This document shows positions 1 through 7,482 of a DNA stretch of 64,000 bases, piece by piece; position 1 is the stretch's first letter, and each line of letters opens with the position of its first letter. The stretch covers positions 1,860,001 through 1,924,000 of the forward strand of contig NZ_LT707065.1 in the NCBI RefSeq assembly GCF_900156745.1. Direction: 5' to 3'. The translations under genes and the position numbers were made by a program. The notes under the pieces are model-generated. The model searched no databases and was not told the DNA's origin. It worked only from the letters and a program-made list of their open reading frames with translations. This DNA comes from Achromobacter sp. MFA1 R4 (lineage in GTDB: Bacteria; Pseudomonadota; Gammaproteobacteria; Burkholderiales; Burkholderiaceae_B).

Positions 1-2166
1 GCGCGGCTTGAGCAGCTTGCTGATGGCGCGCAGGGAATCGGGCGACAGCCCTTCGAAGAGCGGCACGCGCTTGATGAGTTCGGCCGCGCTCATTTCGATG
101 TCCAGCGGCGGATGCTTGTCGATGTGCGCCCAGCGGCTCTTCAATTGCTCGGTCAGGTCCGCATAGACTTCGCCGCTGATCAGAAACTGCTCAAGCATGT
201 CGCGATAGCGGATGCGCTCGAGTTCGCGGGCCACGCGGCCCAGGTAGCTTTCCTGCAGCCACTGGGCGTACGACGGATACTGCAGGTTCAGGGCCTGCAT
301 GGCGTTCTCGATCAGGTCCAGGCGGCGCTGGTGCAACGACACGATGCGCTGCGTGGCCGCTTCGCCCAGCAATGGCGTGATCTGCTCGCGGGCAAAGGCG
401 ATCAGGCGCTGCGCGACCGACCGCTTGCTCATCAGGTTGGCAAAGCGCTGGCCGAGTTCGCGCGCCAGCCAGCCCTGGAAGCCGAAGACATAGTGCAGCC
501 GCAGCGCCAGCCTGAATCCCGTCGAATAGCGCACGTCGGCCACGATGGCACGCTCGAAGCCCTCCACGCCGCCCAGCCGGATGGCGTCTTCCAGGCGCTC
601 CGCGCGGGCCAGCAATGTTTCGGCCATGCGCCAGTCCACGATCTGGGCCTTGAGAATGTCGAAGAACATTTCTTCTTCGCGCTGGGCGACGATGGTCAGG
701 CCCACCGCCACGCGCTGCTCGTCGGTCATCTGGCTGACCCGGCCATCGTGCACGCTGGCCAGGCTGGCGTCGAACACGGCGCGGATGCGGTCGCGGACCT
801 CGGTGCCGATGTGCTCGGCCTTGGCGACTTCTTCGGTCTTGCCCTGCAGGTCCTCCAGCGCCACGGCCATCACCTGGTTGCGGATGGTCCGCTCCACGGG
901 CGATAGCTGGTTCAACCCCAGCATGCGGATGAGCGGCCGCAGGCTGATGCCGTTGACGAACAGGGTCATCAGGACGAACCCGGTGGTGGCGACAGCGATG
1001 AACTGGCGCGCCTCTTCGGGCACGCCCGTCTGCTCGGTCACCGCCAGCGCCAGCGCCAGCGACACGGCGCCGCGCAAGCCGCCCCACAGCATCACGACCT
1101 TGTAGGGATTGCTGACCTTGGTGCCCAGCCGGGTCAGGCCCAGCAGCGGCAGCAAGCCGAACACCACGATGCCGCGCGCGACCAGGGTCACGACGAACAC
1201 CACGCCGACCAGCACCAGTTCCTGCCAATCGGCGGCCGCCATGAGCTTGGGAATCAGCATGGCGGCAAACAGGAAAATGAGCGAATTGGCCCAGAAGCCG
1301 AACTGCTCCCAGGCGCTGGCCAGATGTTCGAAGGTCGTGGGCGACATGCGCGTGCGGCCGGTCGATCCCACCACCAGCCCCGCGATCACCGTGGCGACCA
1401 CGCCCGAGACGTTCAGGTAATGCTCGGAGATGAAGAAGGACAGGTAGGCCAGCGTCAGGGTCAGCGTGATCTCGGCCGTGGGAAAACCGCGCAACCAGGC
1501 GAACAGGAAGCAGGCCAGCCGCCCCATGGCAAACCCCGCCAGCCCGCCGCCGATGAAGTGCACGAGGAAGTCGTTGAAGATGCCGCTGACGGACAACTCG
1601 CCCCTGCCGCTCAGTACGGCCAGCAGCACGGAGTACAGCGCGATGGAGGCCGCGTCGTTGAAGAGGCTTTCGCCCTCGACCAGGGTGGTCAGCCGCTTGG
1701 GCGCGCCCACTTCGCGGAAAATGCCGACCACGGCCACCGGGTCCGTCGTCGCCACGATGGCGCCCAGCAGCAGGCACACCACCAGCCCGTAGGGCGAGAC
1801 CGCATCGAGCGTCACGCCGACCACCACCGTGCAGACGACCACCGCCACGATGGCCATCATCAAGATGGGACCGATGTCGTCCATCAATCGACGCACGTTC
1901 ATCGCCAGCGCGGTCTCGAAGAGCAGCACGGGCAGAAATACCATCAGGAAGGTCTCGGACGAGATCTCGAAGCTTTCCAGCGAATCGAGGAAGTCGCCGA
2001 TCCAGGCGGGCGCCCAGCCATGAACGTGAATGATGATGCCAAGCAGACAGCCAACGATCGCGAGCAGCACGGAATAGGGCAGCTTGACGCGGCCGGCCAG
2101 GGGCGGCATGAAGCAGACCAGCGTGAGCAGGCCCGCAAGACCAAATACGAGAAAACCAACATCCAT
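1..2166 (-). CDS. CPA1-type Na+/H+ antiporter with C-terminal cyclic-nucleotide-binding domain (3' end beyond window)
   Basis: The protein is an inner-membrane cation:proton exchanger of the CPA1 family, used in pH and sodium homeostasis. Reading from the ATG at 2166, 722 codons are open to the window edge without a stop. The first ~400 residues form about a dozen hydrophobic helices and include the family hallmark GAIVATTDPVAVV (near residue 135), followed by the EGESLFNDAASI motif. After the transporter comes a long soluble charged region. The last visible residues (LIKRVPLFEGLSPDSLRAIS) look like the entry to a cyclic-nucleotide-binding domain of the CRP type, so the intact protein should be ~830 residues. 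It diverges from cpdA across 196 bp. The antiporter call is firm. The cNMP domain is inferred from its first ~25 residues only. Confidence 0.88.
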   Translation of the reverse strand, partial: MDVGFLVFGLAGLLTLVCFMPPLAGRVKLPYSVLLAIVGCLLGIIIHVHGWAPAWIGDFLDSLESFEISSETFLMVFLPVLLFETALAMNVRRLMDDIGPILMMAIVAVVVCTVVVGVTLDAVSPYGLVVCLLLGAIVATTDPVAVVGIFREVGAPKRLTTLVEGESLFNDAASIALYSVLLAVLSGRGELSVSGIFNDFLVHFIGGGLAGFAMGRLACFLFAWLRGFPTAEITLTLTLAYLSFFISEHYLNVSGVVATVIAGLVVGSTGRTRMSPTTFEHLASAWEQFGFWANSLIFLFAAMLIPKLMAAADWQELVLVGVVFVVTLVARGIVVFGLLPLLGLTRLGTKVSNPYKVVMLWGGLRGAVSLALALAVTEQTGVPEEARQFIAVATTGFVLMTLFVNGISLRPLIRMLGLNQLSPVERTIRNQVMAVALEDLQGKTEEVAKAEHIGTEVRDRIRAVFDASLASVHDGRVSQMTDEQRVAVGLTIVAQREEEMFFDILKAQIVDWRMAETLLARAERLEDAIRLGGVEGFERAIVADVRYSTGFRLALRLHYVFGFQGWLARELGQRFANLMSKRSVAQRLIAFAREQITPLLGEAATQRIVSLHQRRLDLIENAMQALNLQYPSYAQWLQESYLGRVARELERIRYRDMLEQFLISGEVYADLTEQLKSRWAHIDKHPPLDIEMSAAELIKRVPLFEGLSPDSLRAISKLLKPR

Positions 2167-2362
2167 GGGTGACGCCGCGTCCCATTCTTAAAGCGTGTGG
2201 AAGGTTTCGCAAGAATAGCGGCTTTTTTCGGATGCCTGCCGTCAGCGTCTGACGGGAATCGTGGAGAATGCACGTTTCGTTACCCCAAGGGACGCTTGCG
2301 AAACGCGCCGCGCCATGTTTTTTGGGTAATGTGGCATCACGCAAATTCTGCAGGAGCGGCTC

Positions 2363-3202
2363 GTGGCTCGCATCCATACCCTGACCCGGCGCCATGACGC
2401 GCCCGCGATGCTCGTCCAATTGACCGATAGCCATCTGTTCGGCGAGCCCGACACTTCGATGCTGGGCGTCGATACCGACGCCAGCCTGCGCGCGGTCCTG
2501 CGCCAGATCGAGGCCGACGGCAAGCATCCCGACCTGTTGCTTGCCACGGGCGACCTGTCGCAGGACGGCGAAGCCGCGAGCTACCGGCGCTTTGCGCGCA
2601 TCCTGTCCGAATCCGGCGCGCTGGAGCGCGCCACCATCCGCTGCCTGCCCGGCAATCACGATCAGCCGTCAGTGCTGCGACAGGAGCTCTCCGAATGGTC
2701 GATGCCCGTGACCGACGTGGGCGCGTGGCGCGTCATTGCGCTGGACACCACGGTGCCCGGCTCGAACGCGGGGCACCTGCCGCCCAGTGAACTCGATATG
2801 CTGGAGGCCGCGCTGGCCCAGGCGCCCGATCGCCACACGCTGGTGGCCATGCACCACAACCCGATGCAGATCGACAGCCATTGGCACGACTCGATGATGA
2901 TCGACAACCCGCAGGCGCTCTTCAAGCTGCTGGCCCGCTGGCCGCAGGTGCGGGTGCTGCTGTGGGGGCATGTGCATCATGAGTTCGACCGCCGCCGGCA
3001 CAACCTGCGCATGCTGGCCACGCCGTCGACCTGCTTCCAGTTCAGCATCCGCGACGGCAAGCACATCGTGGACAACATGGCGCCGGGCTACCGGTGGATC
3101 AAGCTCTATCAGGACGGTTCGATGGCCACGGGCGTGCGCCGCGTGCAGGACGCGCTGTGGCACACGGCGCTGGCGGCGCCGGAGAACGCCCGCGCGGCGT
3201 AA
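2363..3202 (+). CDS. cpdA: 3',5'-cyclic-AMP phosphodiesterase, CpdA-type metallophosphoesterase
   Basis: This is a class III cyclic nucleotide phosphodiesterase that hydrolyses cAMP to AMP with a dinuclear metal site in the cytoplasm. The 279-residue product carries the whole metallophosphoesterase signature: D22-x-H24, GDLSQDG with D64, GNHD at 97-100, H164 in AMHHNP, and GHVHHE with H203 and H205. The length fits CpdA of E. coli (275). The start is GTG at 2363, chosen because AGGAG lies six bases upstream. A later in-frame ATG (MLVQLTDSH, residue 16) lacks such a site. It is read away from the antiporter gene, whose product appears to carry a cyclic-nucleotide-binding domain. Specificity for cAMP rather than another phosphodiester is by family likeness. 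Confidence 0.87.
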   Translation: MARIHTLTRRHDAPAMLVQLTDSHLFGEPDTSMLGVDTDASLRAVLRQIEADGKHPDLLLATGDLSQDGEAASYRRFARILSESGALERATIRCLPGNHDQPSVLRQELSEWSMPVTDVGAWRVIALDTTVPGSNAGHLPPSELDMLEAALAQAPDRHTLVAMHHNPMQIDSHWHDSMMIDNPQALFKLLARWPQVRVLLWGHVHHEFDRRRHNLRMLATPSTCFQFSIRDGKHIVDNMAPGYRWIKLYQDGSMATGVRRVQDALWHTALAAPENARAA

Positions 3203-3292
3203 TGCCTGCGCCAGGCAATTCCCATGCAGGGTCGCGTGTGAAGCGTGGCGTGTGAAGCGATTCGCATGACGCGATGCGCGCCGAGCGCGCAT

Positions 3293-3324
3293 AAAAAACG
3301 GGGCACCGATATGCTAGGTGCCCC
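3293..3324 (-). terminator. Rho-independent terminator on the minus strand
   Basis: An 8-bp perfect stem GGGGCACC/GGTGCCCC (3300-3307 with 3317-3324) has a nine-base loop. On the minus strand it is followed by a run of six T (complement of 3293-3298). On the plus strand no T-run follows, so it does not belong to cpdA. It would end a transcript coming from the rpoH side, downstream of the separate rpoH terminator at 3503-3533. Confidence 0.8.
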
Positions 3325-3400
3325 GCAAGCATCCGTCTCATAGGGGAGGGGAAAGAGGAGAAGCCGAGACGGATGACAAGACTGCCAACCTAAGTTCGCG
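3293..3400 (-). ncRNA. Candidate small RNA with a C/U-rich hairpin loop (5' end undefined)
   Basis: On the minus strand a 10-bp perfect stem (CATCCGTCTC with GAGACGGATG, 3366-3375 with 3330-3339) exposes a 26-base loop. Most of the loop (3341-3360) is pyrimidine-only in the RNA, rich in UCC and CCCC, and complementary to Shine-Dalgarno-like purine runs. Five bases later the intrinsic terminator 3293-3324 begins. A further small inverted repeat, CCTAA/TTAGG, lies at 3389-3417. No reading frame of note occupies the region. Stem, unpaired pyrimidine loop and terminator together are the usual layout of a trans-acting, Hfq-type sRNA. The promoter and 5' end are not clear, so 3400 is a guess. An alternative is a processed 3' piece of read-through from rpoH. 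Confidence 0.55.
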
Positions 3401-3452
3401 GTCTACATGAAGTTAGGCGGCGCCATCCCCATTAAGTTTCGAAGAAGTCCGA

Positions 3453-3469
3453 AAATTCGCCGCGAATTT
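3453..3469. repeat. Perfect 17-bp palindrome in the cpdA-rpoH gap
   Basis: AAATTCGC and GCGAATTT are separated by a single C. The gap is AT-rich here, and the site lies between the rpoH terminator and the candidate sRNA, where the sRNA promoter should be. It may be an operator. No known regulator motif is recognised. Confidence 0.4.
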
Positions 3470-3502
3470 GTATCAATTTATTGGTCCACCAGCGCGCGTC
3501 CG

Positions 3503-3533
3503 CAAAAGAAAAGGCCGCGAACTTCGCGGCCTT
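3503..3533 (-). terminator. Rho-independent terminator of rpoH
   Basis: A 10-bp perfect stem (AAGGCCGCGA with TCGCGGCCTT, 3511-3520 and 3524-3533) has a three-base loop. On the minus strand it is followed by TTTTCTTTT. It begins 28 bases after the rpoH stop codon. Confidence 0.85.
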
Positions 3534-3561
3534 CCGAGGCGATAGCGGGCGTGATGCGAAA

Positions 3562-4446
3562 TCAGGCGGCGAGGTTGCCGCGCATCTTCTTGAGCGCGGC
3601 GGCTTCAATCTGGCGGATGCGTTCCGCCGAGACGCCGAATTCCTGCGCTAGCTCGTGCAGCGTCGCGCCGCCATCATCCTGCAGCCAGCGGGCCTCGACG
3701 ATCCGGCGCGAGCGGGCATCCAGCGCATCGAGCGCGCCGGTCAGGCCCGCGCTTTGCAGGCGGTCGCGCGCGGCGCGTTCCAGCACACGCGTGGGTTCCT
3801 GGCGGCCTTCATCGGACAGATAGGCGATGGGCGCGTAGCTGTCATCGTCATCGTCCTGGTTTTCCAGCGACATATCGCGGCCGGACATGCGGACTTCCAT
3901 CTCGCTCACGTCTTCGTGGCGCACGTTCAACTCGCGGGCGATATGGTCGACCTGTTCCGGATCCAGGGTCTGGCCGTCGGGACGCATGCTGCGCAGGTTG
4001 AAGAACAGCTTGCGCTGGGCCTTGGTGGTCGCCACCTTGACCAACCGCCAGTTGCGGATGATGTACTCGTGGATCTCGGCCTTGATCCAGTGGACGGCGA
4101 AGGACACCAGGCGCACGCCGCGCTCGGGGTCGAAGCGCTTGACGGCCTTCATCAGGCCGACGTTGCCTTCCTGGATGAGGTCGGCGTGGGGCAGGCCATA
4201 ACCCAGGTATTGCCGGGCCACCGAGACGACGAGGCGCAGGTGCGACAGGATCAGCTCGCGGGCGGCGCCCAGGTCTTCTTGGTCGCGCAGGCGGCGGCCA
4301 AGCTCCGTTTCACGCTCCGCGGACAGCACCGGCAGGCGGTTGACCGCGGAAATGTACGCGTCGATCGTGCCCAGAGCGCCCGGATTGGCAATGGCCAACG
4401 CCAGAGCGTTGCCGGAAGCGGTCAACGAGGTACTGGGTTGCTTCAT
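3562..4446 (-). CDS. rpoH: RNA polymerase heat-shock sigma factor RpoH (sigma-32)
   Basis: This is the alternative sigma factor that directs RNA polymerase to heat-shock promoters. From the ATG at 4446 the product has 294 residues (E. coli 284). It contains the region 2 core with HWIKAEIHEYIIRNWRLVK, the sigma-32-specific RpoH box QRKLFFNLR just after it, and a region 4 helix-turn-helix near the C-terminus (GVSAERIRQIEAAALKKMR). An aspartate run (DDDDD) sits in the middle. Two upstream in-frame starts exist: TTG at 4503, which falls inside the CIRCE box, and ATG at 4482, which has no ribosome site. GGAG nine bases before 4446 decides for the shorter form. The gene is monocistronic, with its own terminator. 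The CIRCE element upstream implies HrcA control. Confidence 0.95.
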   Translation of the reverse strand: MKQPSTSLTASGNALALAIANPGALGTIDAYISAVNRLPVLSAERETELGRRLRDQEDLGAARELILSHLRLVVSVARQYLGYGLPHADLIQEGNVGLMKAVKRFDPERGVRLVSFAVHWIKAEIHEYIIRNWRLVKVATTKAQRKLFFNLRSMRPDGQTLDPEQVDHIARELNVRHEDVSEMEVRMSGRDMSLENQDDDDDSYAPIAYLSDEGRQEPTRVLERAARDRLQSAGLTGALDALDARSRRIVEARWLQDDGGATLHELAQEFGVSAERIRQIEAAALKKMRGNLAA

Positions 4447-4492
4447 AGCGGGGGTCTCCGGATGGCGAAGAGATAAAGACATGAATTCGATG

Positions 4493-4519
4493 TTAGCACT
4501 CAAGTATTGGGAGTGCTAA
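4493..4519. promoter_or_regulatory. CIRCE element (HrcA operator) upstream of rpoH
   Basis: TTAGCACTC-N9-GAGTGCTAA is an exact match to the CIRCE consensus, 46 bp upstream of the rpoH ATG. CIRCE is bound by the repressor HrcA, whose folding depends on GroEL. Placement in front of rpoH links the two heat-shock circuits, as proposed for beta-proteobacteria in comparative work. Confidence 0.93.
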
Positions 4520-4541
4520 TTCGACTGTTGCGGCGCGTCAA
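4513..4541 (-). promoter_or_regulatory. Probable rpoH promoter overlapping CIRCE
   Basis: On the minus strand TTGACG (4541-4536) is followed after 17 bases by TAGCAC (4518-4513). The -35 is good and the -10 is poor. The -10 lies in the right arm of the CIRCE box, so HrcA binding would block it. The call is positional and no start site is known. Confidence 0.4.
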
Positions 4542-4554
4542 AGTTTCCTTTGAC
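4537..4554. repeat. Second perfect inverted repeat upstream of rpoH
   Basis: GTCAAAG-TTTC-CTTTGAC is a perfect 7-4-7 inverted repeat overlapping the proposed -35 of rpoH, 17 bp beyond the CIRCE box. It could be a second operator. It resembles no motif I can name with confidence. Confidence 0.45.
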
Positions 4555-4587
4555 AGAACGCGTCCCCATTTATTTTACGGCGTGCCG

Positions 4588-5277
4588 TCACCAGCCCAGT
4601 TGCTTGAGACCATCAACGGTGGCCTGGCCATCCGGGCGGATGAAAAGCGCGCCGCGGGGATCCATGAACACCTGGTAGCGGGCGCCGTCGAACAACGGCA
4701 TGTAGGCGCCGCTGCCGAATTGGACATCGACGAAGGGGAACCAGTTCGGAAAACTTTTCTTCAGTGAACCGAGATCCGGCGCGGGCCAATCGTCAAGCGG
4801 ATGCACGGAGCGGGTGGCCGTGGCTTCACGCGCCGCGTCGCTGTAGCGACCCGACAGGCGCTCCAACCGGTACAGCGGCGGCACGCCCGCCATCAGGGCC
4901 GGCAGTTTCCAGCGCACGACGCGGGCGTCGATCTGCCATTGATCGCCGTACAGGACGTATTGCCTGGTGCCGATCGCCGGCGCGCTGGCATTGACCTCGA
5001 ATTGGCCCTCTGCCTGCTGGCGGACGTCGATTCGCGCCACCGGTTCGTCGGTCGTGAGTCGGACGAACTGCACCAGCGACAGCGCGAGCAGGCCGGACAC
5101 GCACCCCAGGCACACCAGCAGCAGTCCGCACGCCCGGCGGACGGGCCGGAACTGGAACATGCGGCGGCCGCGCTCGTCGCGTGGCCCCCCGCGTCCCAGC
5201 AGCATGACGATGCCGGGCAGCAAGACGATGACGGCGCCCAGCAGGATCCAGGCGAAGGGAGCGATTCCGTTGATCAA
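4588..5277 (-). CDS. Conserved hypothetical membrane protein
   Basis: The function is not recognised. The 229-residue product has two hydrophobic helices near the N-terminus (about residues 8-27 and 49-70). They flank a short basic loop (RGGPRDERGRRMFQFRPVRR), which should be cytoplasmic. A soluble C-terminal part of ~155 residues should lie in the periplasm. Similar proteins are often labelled as multidrug-transporter-like, but no transporter fold is visible. The start is a TTG at 5277 with AGGA nine bases upstream, so the exact N-terminus is uncertain. It lies 96 bp downstream of the S-formylglutathione hydrolase gene on the same strand and could be co-transcribed with it. Confidence 0.65.
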   Translation of the reverse strand: MINGIAPFAWILLGAVIVLLPGIVMLLGRGGPRDERGRRMFQFRPVRRACGLLLVCLGCVSGLLALSLVQFVRLTTDEPVARIDVRQQAEGQFEVNASAPAIGTRQYVLYGDQWQIDARVVRWKLPALMAGVPPLYRLERLSGRYSDAAREATATRSVHPLDDWPAPDLGSLKKSFPNWFPFVDVQFGSGAYMPLFDGARYQVFMDPRGALFIRPDGQATVDGLKQLGW

Positions 5278-5373
5278 ATGAGGCGTTCCTATTCAAGCCG
5301 AGGGGCTTGCGGCGCGGCGGGCGCAGGAAGCCGCCACCCGCCGCGGCAGGCTCCCCAGTATAGAAGCGCGCCC

Positions 5374-6240
5374 TCAGGCGGCCGGTTTTCCAAGCCGCTC
5401 GACGTGAAACCGGATGTGATCCTCGATGAACGTCGAGATGAAGTAATAGCCATGGTCATAGCCGGACTGGCGACGCAGTGTGAGCGGCTGGCCGGCGGCG
5501 GCGCAGGCTGCCTCGAACACCTCGGGATACAACTGCTCGGCCAGGAATTGATCGGCGTCGCCCTGGTCGATCAGGATGCCGCCGGGGAACGGCTGCTTCG
5601 ATCCGCGCATCAGGGCCGACGCGTCATAGGCCGCCCAGTCCTGGACGTCGGCGCCCAGGTATGCGCCGAACGCCTTCTTGCCCCACGGGCACTGGCTGGG
5701 CGCCGCGATCGGCGCGAAGGCGGAGACGGACTTGAACTTGTCCGGGTTGCGCAGCGCCAGGACGAGGGCGCCATGGCCGCCCATGGAGTGGCCGAAGATG
5801 CCGGTGCGCGACGCGTCGCCCGGCAGCGTGCCGCCCGTGACGATGCCGTGCAGTTCGCGGGTCACGTAGCTGTCCATGCGGTAGTGCTCGCGCCACGCCG
5901 GCGTGGTGGCGTCCACGTAGAAACCGGCGCCCGTGCCCAGGTCCCAGCTTTCGTCTTCGCCGGGCACCCCCGCGCCGCGCGGGCTGGTGTCGGGCGCGAC
6001 CAGCATGACGCCAAGCTCGGCGGCCAGGCGCTGGGCGCCCGCCTTGATCATGAAGGTCTCTTCGGTGCAGGTCAGGCCCGCCAGGTAGAACAGCACCGGG
6101 ACCGGCCCGTTCTCGGCCTGGGGCGGCAGGTAGACCGAAAACCGCATGGGCAGGCCGATTTCCGTGGAATCGTGGCGGTAATAGCGCTGCGTGCCGCCGA
6201 AGCACCGATGCTGCGAGATGAGTTCCAGGGACACGGCCAT
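5374..6240 (-). CDS. fghA: S-formylglutathione hydrolase
   Basis: This esterase hydrolyses S-formylglutathione to formate and glutathione, the last step of glutathione-dependent formaldehyde detoxification in the cytoplasm. The 288-residue alpha/beta hydrolase has the esterase D layout: oxyanion-loop motif LAGLTCTEETF (54-64), nucleophile S152 in GHSMGGHGAL, an acid in DQGDAD (~228-230) and H263 in YDHGYYF. The length is close to the 276-285 typical of the family. The start at 6240 is supported by GGAG on the minus strand just upstream. The usual partner, a class III alcohol dehydrogenase (adhC/frmA), is not adjacent, so the pathway is split in this genome. Confidence 0.93.
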   Translation of the reverse strand: MAVSLELISQHRCFGGTQRYYRHDSTEIGLPMRFSVYLPPQAENGPVPVLFYLAGLTCTEETFMIKAGAQRLAAELGVMLVAPDTSPRGAGVPGEDESWDLGTGAGFYVDATTPAWREHYRMDSYVTRELHGIVTGGTLPGDASRTGIFGHSMGGHGALVLALRNPDKFKSVSAFAPIAAPSQCPWGKKAFGAYLGADVQDWAAYDASALMRGSKQPFPGGILIDQGDADQFLAEQLYPEVFEAACAAAGQPLTLRRQSGYDHGYYFISTFIEDHIRFHVERLGKPAA

Positions 6241-6389
6241 TGGCTTTCTCCGGTGTAGAGGTGGAAAAACGTCGGCGGGTTAGGGGATATCCATGGTGCG
6301 ACGTTCCGTCGCCGAATGTTAACCTGCCCCTCAATGAGCGCTCGCGACAAAAAAAATGCCATACCGCGCCCAGATTGTGATCACGGGAC

Positions 6390-6418
6390 TTGACCAGCGC
6401 CCACCGTGGCACTATTTA
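6390..6418 (+). promoter_or_regulatory. Sigma-70 promoter for the RAYT-like gene
   Basis: TTGACC (6390-6395) is followed after 17 bases by TATTTA (6413-6418) in a local AT-rich patch. It lies 53 bp upstream of the ATG at 6471. The rest of the 230-bp gap (6241-6470) shows nothing else clear. Confidence 0.5.
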
Positions 6419-6470
6419 TATACCGTGAGCGAAGACAAACCGTTCTTCCTGATACGCAAGCCCTGACACT

Positions 6471-7232
6471 ATGGCCCGTCTGCCCCGCCTGTATGCCCCT
6501 GGGCTGCCCCAACTGGTGCAGGCCAACTTTATTCAGCCATTGGCAGCGCCATCGCAACCCGCGCCCGCCGATATCCTGAATCAGCTTGCCATGTGGCTGG
6601 GCGAATCGGCCCAGCGCCACCGCGTGTCGGTGCACGGCTGGCTTCTTGCCAACGACCGCATCCTGCTTCTGGCCACGCCGGCGGACGAAGAAGGCCTGCC
6701 GCGCCTGATGCAGACGCTGGGCCGCAACCTGGCGGCGCGGCTGCGCGGCGGCCGGGTGTTCGCGGGCCGCTACCGATCGGCGCTGCTGGAACCGGGCGCC
6801 TGGGTGCTGCCGGCGCTGGTCTGGCTGGAAACCTACCCCGTGCGCAGCGGCGCATCGCAGGACCCCGACTCCTGGCCGTGGTCATCCGCGTCCAGCCATA
6901 CGGGCAATACCTCGGCGGCGCCGGCGCAGTGGCAGTCCGATCACGCCGATTACTGGGCCTGCGGCAACACGCCGTTCGACCGCCAGGCCAATTACCGCAA
7001 GCGGCTGCAGGACGGGTTGTCGCGAGAGGAAACGCAGCGCATCGACCAGGCGGTTTCCGGCCAGTGGGCGCTGGGCGGCCCGAGCTTCATTGCCAGCCTT
7101 GCCCATACCGCCAGTCGGCGCGTGGCGCCGGGACAGCGCGGCAGGCCGCGCAAGAAGCCTGCCGCGGCGTCGGCGGACACCGAATCTGGCCCGTCCTCGC
7201 CGACGACCTCCACGCCGCCCACCCATTCCTGA
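6471..7232 (+). CDS. RAYT-like protein (REP-associated Y1 transposase family), lacking the HUH histidines
   Basis: The N-terminus MARLPRLYAPGLPQLVQANF matches the opening of REP-associated tyrosine transposases. Later blocks also follow the family: GRYRSALLE, an ETYPVRSG segment in place of the usual ELNPVRA, then SWPWSS. In active members the block after the first strands reads like MPNHVHLLL, where the two His form the metal-binding HUH motif. Here the equivalent segment is LANDRILLLATP (about residues 59-70), so both histidines appear to be lost. The C-terminal ~70 residues are basic and Pro/Ala rich. The 253-residue frame is intact, with its own promoter and terminator, which suggests a retained non-transposing role. 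The comparison was made by eye. Confidence 0.7.
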   Translation: MARLPRLYAPGLPQLVQANFIQPLAAPSQPAPADILNQLAMWLGESAQRHRVSVHGWLLANDRILLLATPADEEGLPRLMQTLGRNLAARLRGGRVFAGRYRSALLEPGAWVLPALVWLETYPVRSGASQDPDSWPWSSASSHTGNTSAAPAQWQSDHADYWACGNTPFDRQANYRKRLQDGLSREETQRIDQAVSGQWALGGPSFIASLAHTASRRVAPGQRGRPRKKPAAASADTESGPSSPTTSTPPTHS

Positions 7233-7239
7233 TCCTTTC

Positions 7240-7268
7240 AACCCGCCGCGATGGCGGGTTTTGTTTTT
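7240..7268 (+). terminator. Rho-independent terminator after the RAYT-like gene
   Basis: The stem AACCCGCC/GGCGGGTT (7240-7247 with 7253-7260) has a five-base loop and is followed by TTGTTTTT. It starts eight bases after the stop codon. Confidence 0.88.
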
Positions 7269-7451
7269 GGGGCTGATTCACGCCTTGGCGCCGCGCGGCT
7301 CGCGCCGCATGATGTGCAGTTTTCGCCACAAAGCGGGTTGATCCGACGCTGCAAATCACCACATTTAAATGGGGACGCATAAACGGGTTTTTGTGCGATT
7401 TTGGTGCGCCGGCGTTGGCAGCCAAAGACCCCACCCGTGCAAGCCCACAAT

Positions 7452-7468
7452 TGGCGCGGATCTTGTTA
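7452..7468 (+). promoter_or_regulatory. Sigma-54-like promoter element, one mismatch at -12
   Basis: TGGCGCG-N4-TTGTT fits the sigma-54 pattern TGGCRCG-N4-TTGCW except that the normally invariant C at -12 is T. Nitrogen control of gltB is plausible. The mismatch makes this weak. Confidence 0.25.
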
Positions 7469-7482
7469 TGTCCCCATATTAA

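Noticed and set aside
191..2659. An 822-codon minus-strand frame spanning the antiporter and the start of cpdA
   Set aside because: It is in a different frame from the antiporter, whose frame shows membrane helices and family motifs. The shadow is Arg/Gly/His rich and crosses a divergent promoter region.
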